Positions 23,870-33,610 of a stretch of DNA of 64,000 bases are shown here, piece after piece. Made by a program: the position numbers and the translations under genes. This stretch comes from Pedobacter sp. MC2016-24 (GTDB lineage Bacteria > Bacteroidota > Bacteroidia > Sphingobacteriales > Sphingobacteriaceae). Location: positions 992,001-1,056,000 of the forward strand of contig NZ_JADFBX010000001.1 of assembly GCF_015223055.1 (NCBI RefSeq). Direction: 5' to 3'. The notes under the pieces are model-generated. The model had not been told where the DNA came from, searched no databases, and saw nothing but the letters and a program-made list of their open reading frames with translations. Within the stretch, counting starts at the first letter, position 1, and every line of letters starts with the position of its first letter.

Positions 23870-24760
23870 TCACTTGCCCAGACTCAGCCGTAGATTTAGC
23901 TCAAAACTGCCATTCGTATAATTACTCAGGGCAGAAGTTTGCGTGGTATACGTCCCGCTGATCAGGTACCGGTGCTTGTAGTCCATTCCTAAACCAAAGG
24001 TTGCGTTTTTGCTACTGTGGTACATGCCCAGTAAAAATGCCTGCTTATCGACAAGGCTTACCTGTGCGCCTGCGTCCCAGATGTTATCAAATCCTTTGAC
24101 TCCCCTAAACACAAATTTAGGTTCAGCATCAACTCCGTTAGCACCTTCGCTAAGTGCAAGCCGATAGCTTATCGCGGTATAAAACGTGGCGACATCGGCC
24201 AGTTTGATGACATCTTTTTTCAGTACACTTTTCAAGTTCGGAACCGAAGCCTGAATGTTCAGGTGATCAGACGTATAGGATATTCCGAAATCACCGTCCA
24301 GGTAAGTCTTACGGTCGTTATACTGCCCCACCATCGGATCACTTGGATTACCATAAATATCCGCATTCTCCAGGCGCTGGCTCATAAAACCAACCGATAC
24401 CCCGAAATTCAGATGCTGCCCATCCCCGCTCAAAGGTAAATGATAAGCATAACTACCTACTACACGGGTCTGCCTTTGCAGACCCGCACTTTCATTGTTA
24501 ACAGTTAAACCTAAACCAACCCGACCGAAGCCATAATCTACGGTCACGTTCTGTGTCAAAGGCGATCCGGGTACATTACTCCAGAGTTTCCGGTAAGCGC
24601 CATTCACCTTCAGGCCCTGAGCATCACCTGCAAAGGCCGGGTTAATTAAATATTGGTTGGTATAGTATTGAGACGACAGCGGATTGAGCTGCGCGTTTAC
24701 TGACTTGCTGCACAATGCCGCTAAAACAATCAGTAAGCCTATTTGATATCTTGTTTTCAT
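23870..24760 (-). CDS. PorP/SprF family type IX secretion membrane protein
   Basis: 296 residues with a signal peptide (about 1-23, ending VNAQ) and a PorP/SprF-type outer-membrane barrel. The family start QLNPLSSQYYTNQYLINPAFAG is followed by VNGAYRKLWSNVPGSP, a glycine/aromatic strand pattern, and a C-terminal strand ending NLRLSLGK. Proteins of this family are needed for secretion or surface attachment of T9SS substrates with type-B C-terminal domains, as with SprF and SprB in gliding Bacteroidota. The adhesin directly upstream ends in such a domain and its stop is two bases before this start, so the pair is almost certainly functional together. Confidence 0.93.
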   Translation of the reverse strand: MKTRYQIGLLIVLAALCSKSVNAQLNPLSSQYYTNQYLINPAFAGDAQGLKVNGAYRKLWSNVPGSPLTQNVTVDYGFGRVGLGLTVNNESAGLQRQTRVVGSYAYHLPLSGDGQHLNFGVSVGFMSQRLENADIYGNPSDPMVGQYNDRKTYLDGDFGISYTSDHLNIQASVPNLKSVLKKDVIKLADVATFYTAISYRLALSEGANGVDAEPKFVFRGVKGFDNIWDAGAQVSLVDKQAFLLGMYHSSKNATFGLGMDYKHRYLISGTYTTQTSALSNYTNGSFELNLRLSLGK

Positions 24761-24762
24761 AA

Positions 24763-27700
24763 CTACTTTTCTCTAACAACAGTGATAAAACCTCTAAAGA
24801 CTTGTCTGCCGGCACCAAAATCAATGATGTAATAATAGGTGTTTTCTGCCAGTGGACTACCGTTCACAGTACCATCCCAACTGTTGTCATAGCCTTTTTT
24901 GCCATACAACAGCCGCCCGGCTTTATCAAACACTTTCACTTCATTGTTCGGATAAAAATCAATATTGTCGATGATCCATTTGTCATTATACCCGTCACCA
25001 TTTGGCGTCAGAATATTGGTTGCTTTAATCTTGGCCAGATCGTCCAGCACCGTAATGGTAAAGGTTTGCGTTACTGTACATCCACTGGCATTGGTTCCGG
25101 TAACCGTATACGTAGTGGTTTGCCGTGGCCTAACCTGCAACGTTGCAGAACTTAATCCACCAATCACACTGTTATCCGAACTCCAGGCATAAGATGCAGC
25201 TCCGGTAGCATTTAAAAACACAATCTCGCCTTTGCTGATTTGCGTTCCCTTGTCGCTGTTGATGCTCAATGCAGGCAATGCGTTGACAGTAATCACAAAT
25301 GTGCGGCTATAGCTGTCTACACCCCCATTTGCAGTACCGCCATTGTCCTTCACTGTTACCGTTACAGTAGCGGTTCCCGAAGCACCAGATTTAACCTGGT
25401 AGTTCAATGTCCCTGCTGCACCGCTGCCAGACACTGTTAATGCGTCAAACAAACCGGCATTACTGCTGCTCACCGACAAACTGGTTGTTTGTCCGGTTTC
25501 CGGCCCGGCACTGATACCTGTTAACGCCACACTTTGCGAAGTTCTGGTATAGCAAATGGTTTGGTTAGCAATAGCTGCAAGCGTAGGCACTTCATTTACA
25601 TCGGTCAGGTTAATGGTCAGTACCTTTTCCAGGAAAGAATTGTTTGCTGTAGTAGACCGAACCCTGATGCTGTAAACCGCTTTGGTTTCATAATCCAGGG
25701 TCGCTACGGTATTGATCTTGTTACCACTGATGGCAAAAGAAGCATTGTCTGTAGCACCTGTACCTGAAACAAGCGTATACGTAAAGGTAGCAGCAGGATC
25801 ATCAGAAGTACTGCTCAGTGTACCTACATTGCTACCTGCAGGGGCATTTTCCAATAAAGTAACTGCCGCCAGGCTGATATTGGTTGGCACATCATTTTTA
25901 ATGGTCAATGTACCTTTCTGGAAGGTAATGGTATAATTGGCTGCTGCTGCTCCGCTGACCAGGATGTCATATGTACCTACCGGGCTAGCGGTAGTTGCTG
26001 TAGTAGACAATACAGGTTGGGTTGAGAGTACTGTATTGCTTTCACCATTGACCAGACCGTTATAACTTGCAGTCAGTGCCGGGTTCACAGTGCCCAGGAA
26101 TTTAGTTTTATCGTCTGCTACAATGGTTAACGCTTTCCTGTTTACAGTTAAACTACCATTGACGTAAGCGATGGTATAATTGGTCAACCCTGTACCAGTT
26201 GCAGCAGTAGCCACAATTGGATAAGGTCCACCGGCAACTGTAGCTGTCGAAGCGGCACCTGTACTGGTTAAAGTAACACCAGTAACGGTATTGCCATTGA
26301 TCAGTCCCGTTGTGCTAAACTCTGTGCCCGCGAAAACCACTGCATCGCCATAAGTTTTAGTCCTTGCCGAAGCCGTGATGGTTAAGGCTTTTTGGGTTAT
26401 CGTCAATGTACCATTTGGATTACTTACCGTGTAATTGGCCAGTTTACCATCAGGATCTGCAAGCGTAGCCACAATTGGATAGGTACCCGCAGTTGCGGAA
26501 GCTCCGGCTCCTGTGCTATTTCTGCTTACGGTAATGTTATCAGCATTTTGCAGGCCATTGATTGTTCCAGTAAAATCTGTATTGCTCAACACATCGCCAT
26601 AAACCTTAGCGCGGCTGTTGTTTACAATGGTCAGACTTGCGGTATTCACCACCAGGCTTTGTTGCACATTGGCTGCCGCATTGAAGCTGGCATTTCCAGG
26701 CTGACTTGCCGTGATGGCCGTTGTTCCGGCTTTCAATATGGTAGCTATATTACCAGTAACCGATACGATAGTCGGATCGGCAGCAACATACGTTATTGGC
26801 AAACCTGCCGAAGAGTTCACACTACCCAGCGCAAATGCAGCATCGCCATAAGTTTTAGCTGTAATGGCATTAAAGGTAATGGTTTGATTTGCCTTAGGCG
26901 TAGCCGAAACATCCGAACTTGACGCACTCAGGTTACCAGCATTGTCGATGGCCAGGATCCGGTAATAATACAGCGTACCATTGGTTAAACCAGTTTGGGT
27001 ATAAGTGGTTGTACCTGCTGCTACATCTGCCAGTAAAGTGGTAGGTGCAGGACTTGTACCATAAAAAATGCGGTATTTTGCCAGGTCCGTTTCTGTATTG
27101 GCAGTCCAGCTCAGCACATTTTGCGTATTCCCCGAAGCCGCAGCTAAACCTAACGGTACAGCCGGTGGCGTCTTGTCAAAAGTAACAGAACCTGTACCTG
27201 TAGTAACTGGCGTACCGGCATTTCCAGTCAGGTCACTAAAGGCTATATTGTAAGTCACCGGGCCCTCGGTATCGGCTGCGACGAAAGTATAGGTCGCTGT
27301 CCAGTTGTTACCTACAGCCGTTGGCATCACTGCATGACCTGCTATGGTTACCACTGGTGTTTGCAAAGCTTCGCTAGAGGCAAATGTCAAAGTAACCGTA
27401 TTGCCAGTTGTAGCCAGTGTAGGCACTGCGTTGTTGGAAACGATATTAACCGATGCCAAAGTTGGCGCAGCATTATCCAGGGTTACTGAACCTGTACCTG
27501 TAGAAACCGGTGTACCCGCATTTCCGGCCTGATCGCTGAAAACGATGTTGTAAGCTACCAGACCATTCGGATCCGATGAGGTAAAAGTATAATTTGCAGT
27601 CCAGTTGTTACCTGCTGCAGTTGCCGTTACGACATGCCCTGCAATCGTTACTACCGGAGTTTGCAAGGCCTCGCTGGCGGTAAAGGTCAGCGTAGCAGTA

Positions 27701-30700
27701 TTGCCGGTTTTAGCTAAAGTAGGTATGGCATTATTGGACACAATATTTACGCCTGCTAAGGTTGGCAAGGTTTGATCTAAAGTTACGGAACCTGTACCGG
27801 TAGTGACAGGCGTACCTGCATTTCCGGCAAGATCACTGAAAGCGATTTGATAAGCGACCAAACCTCCGGCATCAGCTGAAGTAAAGGTGTAACTAGCTGT
27901 CCAGTTGTTACCTGTAGCGGTTGGCGTCACAGCATGTCCGGCAATGCTCACCACAGGCGTTTGTAAACTTTCGCTGGAAGTAAAAGTCAATATCGCTTTA
28001 TTTCCTGCTTTGGCTAATGTGGGCGTTGCATTGTCAGAAACAATGGTTACTGCACTTAAAACCGGTGCAGTTTTGTCAAACGTTACTGAACCTGTACCAG
28101 TTGTAACAGGAGTTCCTGCATTGCCAACCAGATCGGTAAAAGCAATGTTATAAGCTACCAGTCCTTCAGTGTCACCAGTTACAAAGGTATAGCTTGCTGT
28201 CCAGTTGTTACCAGCAGCTGTTGGGCTTACCACATGTCCCGCTATGCTTACCACAGGCGTTTGTAAACTTTCGCTGGAAGTGAAGGTCAATGTGGCTGTA
28301 TTGCCAACTTTCGCCAGGGTCGGTACTGCATTGTCAGAAACAATGTTCACCGCAGTTAAGATTGGTATGCTATTGTCCAGGGTTACAGAACCTGTACCTG
28401 TAGAAACTGATGTTCCTGCATTACCAACCTGGTCACTGAAACTGATGTTATAGGCAACCAGACCGTCGGGATCAGATGAAGTAAAAGTATACGAGGCGGT
28501 CCAGTTGTTTCCTACAGCCGTTGGTACAACGGTATGACCAGCGATGGTCACCACTGGTGTCTGTAACACCTTGCTTGCGGTAAATGTCAGCGTAGCGGTA
28601 TTACCTGTTTTGGCTAACGTAGGTATGGCATTATTAGAAACAATATTTACCGCTGTTAGAGTTGGAGCTGTTTTATCAAAGGTAACAGAACCAGCACCGG
28701 TTGTCACCATAACTCCAGGATTCCCTGCCAGGTCGCTAAAATTGATGTTATAAGCAACAGGACCTTCCGTATCTGAAGCCGTAAAAGTGTAGGTTGCAGT
28801 CCAGTTGTTTCCTGAAGCTGTTGGTATTACAGTATGCCCGGCAATAGTGACTACCGGTGTCTGAACGCTTTCGCTCGAAGTAAAAGTAAGTATCGCTTTG
28901 TCGCCTACTTTTGCCAGCATAGGTAAAGCATTGTCTGAGTTGATTTCCACTGCAGTCAGACTTGGCGGCGTTTTGTCAAAAGTTACCGAACCTGTACCGG
29001 TAGTCACAGGAGTTCCTGCATTGCCCGTCAAATCGCTAAAGCTGATGTTGTAAGCAACAAGCCCTTCTGTATCTGAAGAAATAAAGGTATATGTTGCTGT
29101 CCAGTTGTTACCTGCAGCGGTTGGGGTTACGGCATGCCCGGCAATGGTGACTACCGGTGTCTGGATGCTCTCACTCGCAGTAAAGGTCAGCGTAGCTGTA
29201 TTTCCAACCTTGGCATAAGTAGGCAAAGCATTATCTGACAAAATGTTAACAGCGCTCAACGTTGGCCCGGTATGGTCAAAAGTATAAGCAGGACCTGTTG
29301 TGAAACCACCATTTATTGCATTACCTGCAACATCAGTAATACCCGTTCCGCTGGCATTTAAATTAAGCACCAGTGTTCCGTCACCTGTTATGCTGTTCAC
29401 AGTCACCGTATACACGATATTATCCGTGGTGCTGACCCCAGATATGGTGCCGGCTGCTGTTGAAGTACTGACCAGACTGAAATCAGTTGCGTCTACCTGG
29501 GCCACCTGTTCAGAGAAAGTCAGTGTGTAGTGAACTGTTGTTGCATTGGAAGGGTTTGGATCTGCCAGCACAATACTGTTCAACACAGGTAAGCTGGTGT
29601 CTATGGTAATATTCAAAGGCGTAGAAGCTACGCTCACATTGCCTGCTGGATCTGTCGCGGTTGCCGTGAATGAATGTGCACCTGGTGTCAACAGCGTTGT
29701 GGTGATAGACCAGTTTCCACCCGTAGCTACACCCGTTCCAAGCACAGTAGTACCATCGGTATCGTATAAGGTAACCGTTGAACCTGCTTCTGCAGTTCCT
29801 GTAATTACTGGGGTAGTTACTTTAGTAATTCCATCTGAATTTGAAGTTCCGCTATCACTTGCTGTCGCCAGAACTGGTGTAGATGGTGCATTCGGATTGG
29901 CGGTATCAAAAGTCAGTACCGGTGTAGTTCCTGCACCGCCGTTATTTCCTGCCAGGTCCGTATAAGTGGCCGCTGCAACCGTAATGCTTACAGTGCCACC
30001 ATTGGTAGAAGCTGTCGGCGTAAAGGTGGCCGTGCGGGTCAGGCCTGAACCTGAAATGGCACCTAGCGTTCCACCGGTTACCACCACGTCGCCCGTAGTT
30101 CCGTTCCAGGTAAATGTGGTACCCGGATCTTCAGAAAAGGTAAAGGTGATGGTTGCCGTTTCACCAGCTTTCAATTGTGAAACACTGCTGGTAATCGCAA
30201 GTGTTGGTGAAGTCGTATCAATGGTGATTGACAGTCCGGTAGAAACTGCACCGTTATTTCCTGCCAGATCTGTTGCTTTTGCAGTGATGGTATGTGCCCC
30301 TTCAGTAAGTGTAACTGTCGAGGTAATAGACCAGTTGCCACCTGTAGCCAGGCCTGTTCCAAGAACGGTGGTGCCATCGGTATCGTATAAGGTAACTGTT
30401 GAACCTGCTTCGGCAGTTCCGGTAAATACAGGTGTGGTTACATTGGTAACGCCATCAGAATTTAGCGTTCCGCTGTCACTCGCTGTAGCCAGAACTGGTG
30501 TAGATGGCGCATTTGGCGCAGAAGTATCAAAGTTCAGGGTCGGCGTAGTACCTGCACCGCCGTTATTGCCAGCCAGATCTGTGTAGGTACTTGCTGCCAC
30601 TGTAATGCTTGCAGTACCGGCATTGGTACCGGTTGTCGGCGTAAAGGTGGCTGTGCGGGTCAGGCCTGAACCTGAAATGGCACCTAGCGTTCCACCGGTT

Positions 30701-33579
30701 ACTACCACGTCGCCTGTAGTTCCGTTCCAGCTAAATGTGGTACCCGGATCTTCAGAGAAGGTAAAGGTAATGGTTGCCGTTTCACCGGCTTTCAATTGTG
30801 AAACATTACTGGTGATTGCCAGGGTTGGTGAAGTGGTATCAATCGTGATCGCCAATCCTGTGGAAGCCACACTCTCATTACCGGCCACATCTTTGGCTTT
30901 TGCTGTGATGGTATGCGCTCCTTCGGCAAGTGTAACTGTAGAGGTAATAGACCAGTTGCCGCCCGTAGCCACGCCTGTTCCAAGCACGGTGGTACCATCG
31001 GTATCGTATAAGGTAACTGTTGAACCTGCTTCGGCAGTTCCGGTAAATACAGGTAAGGTCACATTGGTGATTTGATCTGCATTCGAAAAGCCATTATCGC
31101 TGGCTGCAGCCAGAACTGGCGTAGCGGGTGCATTTGGCGCAGAGGTATCAAAGTTTAGGGTCGGCGTAGTGCCCGCACCTCCATTGTTACCAGCCACATC
31201 TGTGTAAGTGGCCGCTGCCACAGTAATGCTTGCAGTACCGGCATTGGTACTGGCTGTTGGTGTAAAGGTTGCTGTGCGGGTCAGGCCTGAGCCTGAAAGG
31301 GCACCTAGCGTTCCACCGGTAACCACCACATCGCCTGTAGTCCCGTTCCAGGTAAATGTAGCACCCGGGTCTTCAGAGAAGGTAAAGGTAATGCTTGCCG
31401 TTTCACCGGCTTTCAATTGTGAAACACTGCTGGTAATCGCAAGTGTTGGTGAAGTCGTATCAATGGTGATCGCCAGTCCGGCAGAAGCCACACTCTCATT
31501 ACCGGCCAAATCTTTGGCTTTTGCCGTGATGGTATGTGCACCTTCTGTAAGTGTAACTGTCGAGGTGATAGACCAGTTTCCACCTGTAGCCAGGCCTGTT
31601 CCAAGCACGGTGGTACCATCGGTATCGTATAAAGTAACTGTTGAACCTGCTTCTGCAGTTCCGGTAAATGCAGGTGTGGTTACATTGGTAACGCCATCAG
31701 AATTTTGCGTTCCGCTATCGCTGGCTGTAGCCAGAACTGGTGTAGCAGGCGCATTTGGCGCAGAGGTATCAAAGTTTAGGGTCGGCGTAGTGCCTGCACC
31801 GCCGTTATTGCCAGCCAGATCTGTGTATGTACTTGCTGCCACAGTAATGCTTGCAGTACCGGCATTGGTAGCAGCTGTCGGCGTAAAGGTGGCTGTGCGG
31901 GTCAGGCCTGAACCTGAAATGGCACCTAGCGTTCCACCGGTTACCACCACGTCGCCTGTAGTTCCGTTCCAGCTAAATGTGGTACCCGGATCTTCAGAGA
32001 AGGTAAAGGTGATGGTTGCCGTTTCACCGGCTTTCAATTGTGAAACATTGCTGGTAATCGCAAGCGTTGGTGAAGTGGTATCAATGGTGATCGCCAATAC
32101 GGCAGAAGCAACACTCTCATTGCCGGCCACATCTTTGGCCTTTGCAGTGATGGTATGTGCACCTTCAGTAAGTGTGACTGTCGAGGTAATAGACCAGTTG
32201 CCACCTGTAGCCACTCCTGTTCCGAGAACGGTGGTACCATCGGTATCGTATAAAGTAACTGTTGAACCTGCTTCGGCAGTTCCGGTAAATACAGGTGTGG
32301 TTACATTGGTAACGCCATCAGAATTTAAGGTTCCGCTATCGCTCGCTGTAGCCAAAACTGGTGTAGCGGGCGCATTTGGAGCTGAAGTATCGAAGGTCAA
32401 TGTTGGCGTAGTACCTGCACCGCCGTTATTGCCAGCCAGATCCGTATAGGTGTTTGCTGCCACAGTAATACTTGCGGTGCCAGCATTGGTAGCAGCTGTA
32501 GGTGTGAAGGTTGCTGTGCGGGTCAGACCTGAACCTGAAAGGGCACCTAGCGTTCCACCAGTTATCACCACGTCGCCTGTAGTTCCATCCCAGGTAAATG
32601 TAGTACCCGGATCTTCAGAAAAGGTAAAGGTAATGGTTGCCGTTTCGCCAGCTTTCAATTGTGAAACACTGCTGGTAATCGCGAGCGTTGGTGAAGTCGT
32701 ATCAATGGTAATCGCCAGTCCGGTAGAAGCTACCCCGGTATTTCCTGCCGGGTCTGTCGCTTTTGCAGTGATGGTATGTAGGCCTTCTGTAAGTGTAACT
32801 GTCGAAGTAATAGACCAGTTGCCACCTGTAGCTACTCCTGTTCCAAGTACAGTCGTGCCATCGGTATCATACAGCGTAACCGTTGAACCTGCTTCGGCAG
32901 TGCCTGTAAAGGTAGGAAGGGTGACATTGGTGATTTGATCCGTAGGGACACCACTGTCACTTGCCGTGGCCAACACCGGTATTGCGGGTGCAATGGGTGC
33001 TGTTGTATCGATCACAAAACCTTGATTTGCTCCCAGGGAACCTGGACTTCCAGGTGCCGGAAGTGTTAGTGGTGCATTTGCACCCAGTGAATTCTGAATG
33101 GTTCCACCCGCCAGGGTGAGCGATCCTACCGCAGCATAATCCAGATCTGCAGCGTTTTCTCCCGCAGCTACCGTGTACGTGAAGCTTAGGGTGGCAGTTC
33201 CTGAACCAGAAGTATAAAAGGCTTTTCCGCCACTATTTAAGGCAAGTTCAGGAACACCCGTTACCAGTACAGGTTGGTTAAAGGTTACAGTAACCACAAT
33301 CACCCCTCCTGCTTTATACAGAAGAACAGTATTGGGAGAGCTGACATCGGTTACATTAAAGGACAATAAGGTCTGGTGCAATCCCTGGGTAAAAACAGGG
33401 TTGGAACCTATGGTTGATATTACGGGCTCGCCAATAGTAAAGCCCATGGTATTCCCACCGGGCAGTGCCAGGGAGCCACCACTGGCACTTATGGTATGGC
33501 TATTCGCACTTTGAGCGTTTGCCGTTAAGCCAGCCAAAATCGCGACCCATAACAATATGATTGTTTTGAGGTATCTCAT
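24763..33579 (-). CDS. giant Ig-like repeat adhesin, T9SS type-B substrate
   Basis: 2938 residues. Order: signal peptide (1-22, ending ANAQ); an N-terminal beta region (GGSLALPGGNTMGFTIGEP and a VPELALNSGG domain); about residues 193-1326, six Big_13-like domains (GTAEAGSTVTLYDTDGTTVL) alternating with five Big_12-like domains (SQLKAGETATITFTFSEDPG); one further Ig-like domain; about 1427-2133, seven 100-residue repeats (PVVTIAGH, GNNWTA, GTGSVT); a fibronectin III domain (about 2135-2230); several MBG-type domains (to about 2560); a cadherin-like domain; and a C-terminal gliding-motility (CHU_C, type-B) domain with NILTPNGDGYNDKWIIDN. The last domain directs T9SS export. Expected role: surface adhesion or motility. 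Many Asp-rich loops suggest calcium binding. The + strand ORFs across it are artefacts of the repeats. Confidence 0.93.
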   Translation of the reverse strand: MRYLKTIILLWVAILAGLTANAQSANSHTISASGGSLALPGGNTMGFTIGEPVISTIGSNPVFTQGLHQTLLSFNVTDVSSPNTVLLYKAGGVIVVTVTFNQPVLVTGVPELALNSGGKAFYTSGSGTATLSFTYTVAAGENAADLDYAAVGSLTLAGGTIQNSLGANAPLTLPAPGSPGSLGANQGFVIDTTAPIAPAIPVLATASDSGVPTDQITNVTLPTFTGTAEAGSTVTLYDTDGTTVLGTGVATGGNWSITSTVTLTEGLHTITAKATDPAGNTGVASTGLAITIDTTSPTLAITSSVSQLKAGETATITFTFSEDPGTTFTWDGTTGDVVITGGTLGALSGSGLTRTATFTPTAATNAGTASITVAANTYTDLAGNNGGAGTTPTLTFDTSAPNAPATPVLATASDSGTLNSDGVTNVTTPVFTGTAEAGSTVTLYDTDGTTVLGTGVATGGNWSITSTVTLTEGAHTITAKAKDVAGNESVASAVLAITIDTTSPTLAITSNVSQLKAGETATITFTFSEDPGTTFSWNGTTGDVVVTGGTLGAISGSGLTRTATFTPTAATNAGTASITVAASTYTDLAGNNGGAGTTPTLNFDTSAPNAPATPVLATASDSGTQNSDGVTNVTTPAFTGTAEAGSTVTLYDTDGTTVLGTGLATGGNWSITSTVTLTEGAHTITAKAKDLAGNESVASAGLAITIDTTSPTLAITSSVSQLKAGETASITFTFSEDPGATFTWNGTTGDVVVTGGTLGALSGSGLTRTATFTPTASTNAGTASITVAAATYTDVAGNNGGAGTTPTLNFDTSAPNAPATPVLAAASDNGFSNADQITNVTLPVFTGTAEAGSTVTLYDTDGTTVLGTGVATGGNWSITSTVTLAEGAHTITAKAKDVAGNESVASTGLAITIDTTSPTLAITSNVSQLKAGETATITFTFSEDPGTTFSWNGTTGDVVVTGGTLGAISGSGLTRTATFTPTTGTNAGTASITVAASTYTDLAGNNGGAGTTPTLNFDTSAPNAPSTPVLATASDSGTLNSDGVTNVTTPVFTGTAEAGSTVTLYDTDGTTVLGTGLATGGNWSITSTVTLTEGAHTITAKATDLAGNNGAVSTGLSITIDTTSPTLAITSSVSQLKAGETATITFTFSEDPGTTFTWNGTTGDVVVTGGTLGAISGSGLTRTATFTPTASTNGGTVSITVAAATYTDLAGNNGGAGTTPVLTFDTANPNAPSTPVLATASDSGTSNSDGITKVTTPVITGTAEAGSTVTLYDTDGTTVLGTGVATGGNWSITTTLLTPGAHSFTATATDPAGNVSVASTPLNITIDTSLPVLNSIVLADPNPSNATTVHYTLTFSEQVAQVDATDFSLVSTSTAAGTISGVSTTDNIVYTVTVNSITGDGTLVLNLNASGTGITDVAGNAINGGFTTGPAYTFDHTGPTLSAVNILSDNALPTYAKVGNTATLTFTASESIQTPVVTIAGHAVTPTAAGNNWTATYTFISSDTEGLVAYNISFSDLTGNAGTPVTTGTGSVTFDKTPPSLTAVEINSDNALPMLAKVGDKAILTFTSSESVQTPVVTIAGHTVIPTASGNNWTATYTFTASDTEGPVAYNINFSDLAGNPGVMVTTGAGSVTFDKTAPTLTAVNIVSNNAIPTLAKTGNTATLTFTASKVLQTPVVTIAGHTVVPTAVGNNWTASYTFTSSDPDGLVAYNISFSDQVGNAGTSVSTGTGSVTLDNSIPILTAVNIVSDNAVPTLAKVGNTATLTFTSSESLQTPVVSIAGHVVSPTAAGNNWTASYTFVTGDTEGLVAYNIAFTDLVGNAGTPVTTGTGSVTFDKTAPVLSAVTIVSDNATPTLAKAGNKAILTFTSSESLQTPVVSIAGHAVTPTATGNNWTASYTFTSADAGGLVAYQIAFSDLAGNAGTPVTTGTGSVTLDQTLPTLAGVNIVSNNAIPTLAKTGNTATLTFTASEALQTPVVTIAGHVVTATAAGNNWTANYTFTSSDPNGLVAYNIVFSDQAGNAGTPVSTGTGSVTLDNAAPTLASVNIVSNNAVPTLATTGNTVTLTFASSEALQTPVVTIAGHAVMPTAVGNNWTATYTFVAADTEGPVTYNIAFSDLTGNAGTPVTTGTGSVTFDKTPPAVPLGLAAASGNTQNVLSWTANTETDLAKYRIFYGTSPAPTTLLADVAAGTTTYTQTGLTNGTLYYYRILAIDNAGNLSASSSDVSATPKANQTITFNAITAKTYGDAAFALGSVNSSAGLPITYVAADPTIVSVTGNIATILKAGTTAITASQPGNASFNAAANVQQSLVVNTASLTIVNNSRAKVYGDVLSNTDFTGTINGLQNADNITVSRNSTGAGASATAGTYPIVATLADPDGKLANYTVSNPNGTLTITQKALTITASARTKTYGDAVVFAGTEFSTTGLINGNTVTGVTLTSTGAASTATVAGGPYPIVATAATGTGLTNYTIAYVNGSLTVNRKALTIVADDKTKFLGTVNPALTASYNGLVNGESNTVLSTQPVLSTTATTASPVGTYDILVSGAAAANYTITFQKGTLTIKNDVPTNISLAAVTLLENAPAGSNVGTLSSTSDDPAATFTYTLVSGTGATDNASFAISGNKINTVATLDYETKAVYSIRVRSTTANNSFLEKVLTINLTDVNEVPTLAAIANQTICYTRTSQSVALTGISAGPETGQTTSLSVSSSNAGLFDALTVSGSGAAGTLNYQVKSGASGTATVTVTVKDNGGTANGGVDSYSRTFVITVNALPALSINSDKGTQISKGEIVFLNATGAASYAWSSDNSVIGGLSSATLQVRPRQTTTYTVTGTNASGCTVTQTFTITVLDDLAKIKATNILTPNGDGYNDKWIIDNIDFYPNNEVKVFDKAGRLLYGKKGYDNSWDGTVNGSPLAENTYYYIIDFGAGRQVFRGFITVVREK
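27180..29290. repeat. seven ~300-bp direct repeats inside the adhesin
   Basis: Seven units of about 100 codons, each with a VNIVSDNA-like start, TLTFTxSE, PVVxIAGH and TGTGSVTxD. Period is 300 bases where measured (for example the matching points at 27905 and 28205). The copies are clearly diverged in DNA, so they are older than the 621-bp units. Confidence 0.85.
29600..33000. repeat. ~621-bp near-identical repeats inside the adhesin
   Basis: Long units of 207 codons (Big_13-like plus Big_12-like domain). Equivalent points recur at 30171, 30792, 31413 and 32034, each exactly 621 bases apart. The DNA between units is nearly identical over long stretches, making this a likely site of copy-number change and of assembly error. 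Confidence 0.92.
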
Positions 33580-33610
33580 GATGATAAGTTTAATGATCAG
33601 CTGTACTTAT

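Noticed and set aside
29546..32938. Long plus-strand open frames (up to 413 codons) opposite the adhesin
   Set aside because: They recur every 621 bases in step with the adhesin repeats, have Val/Pro/Ala-rich low-complexity translations and no family match. They are the complement of the biased repeat codons.
27180..33000. Regularly spaced repeats, considered as a CRISPR array
   Set aside because: Repeat units are 300 and 621 bases, lie wholly within one coding frame and encode Ig-like domains. No short repeat/spacer structure or cas gene is present.
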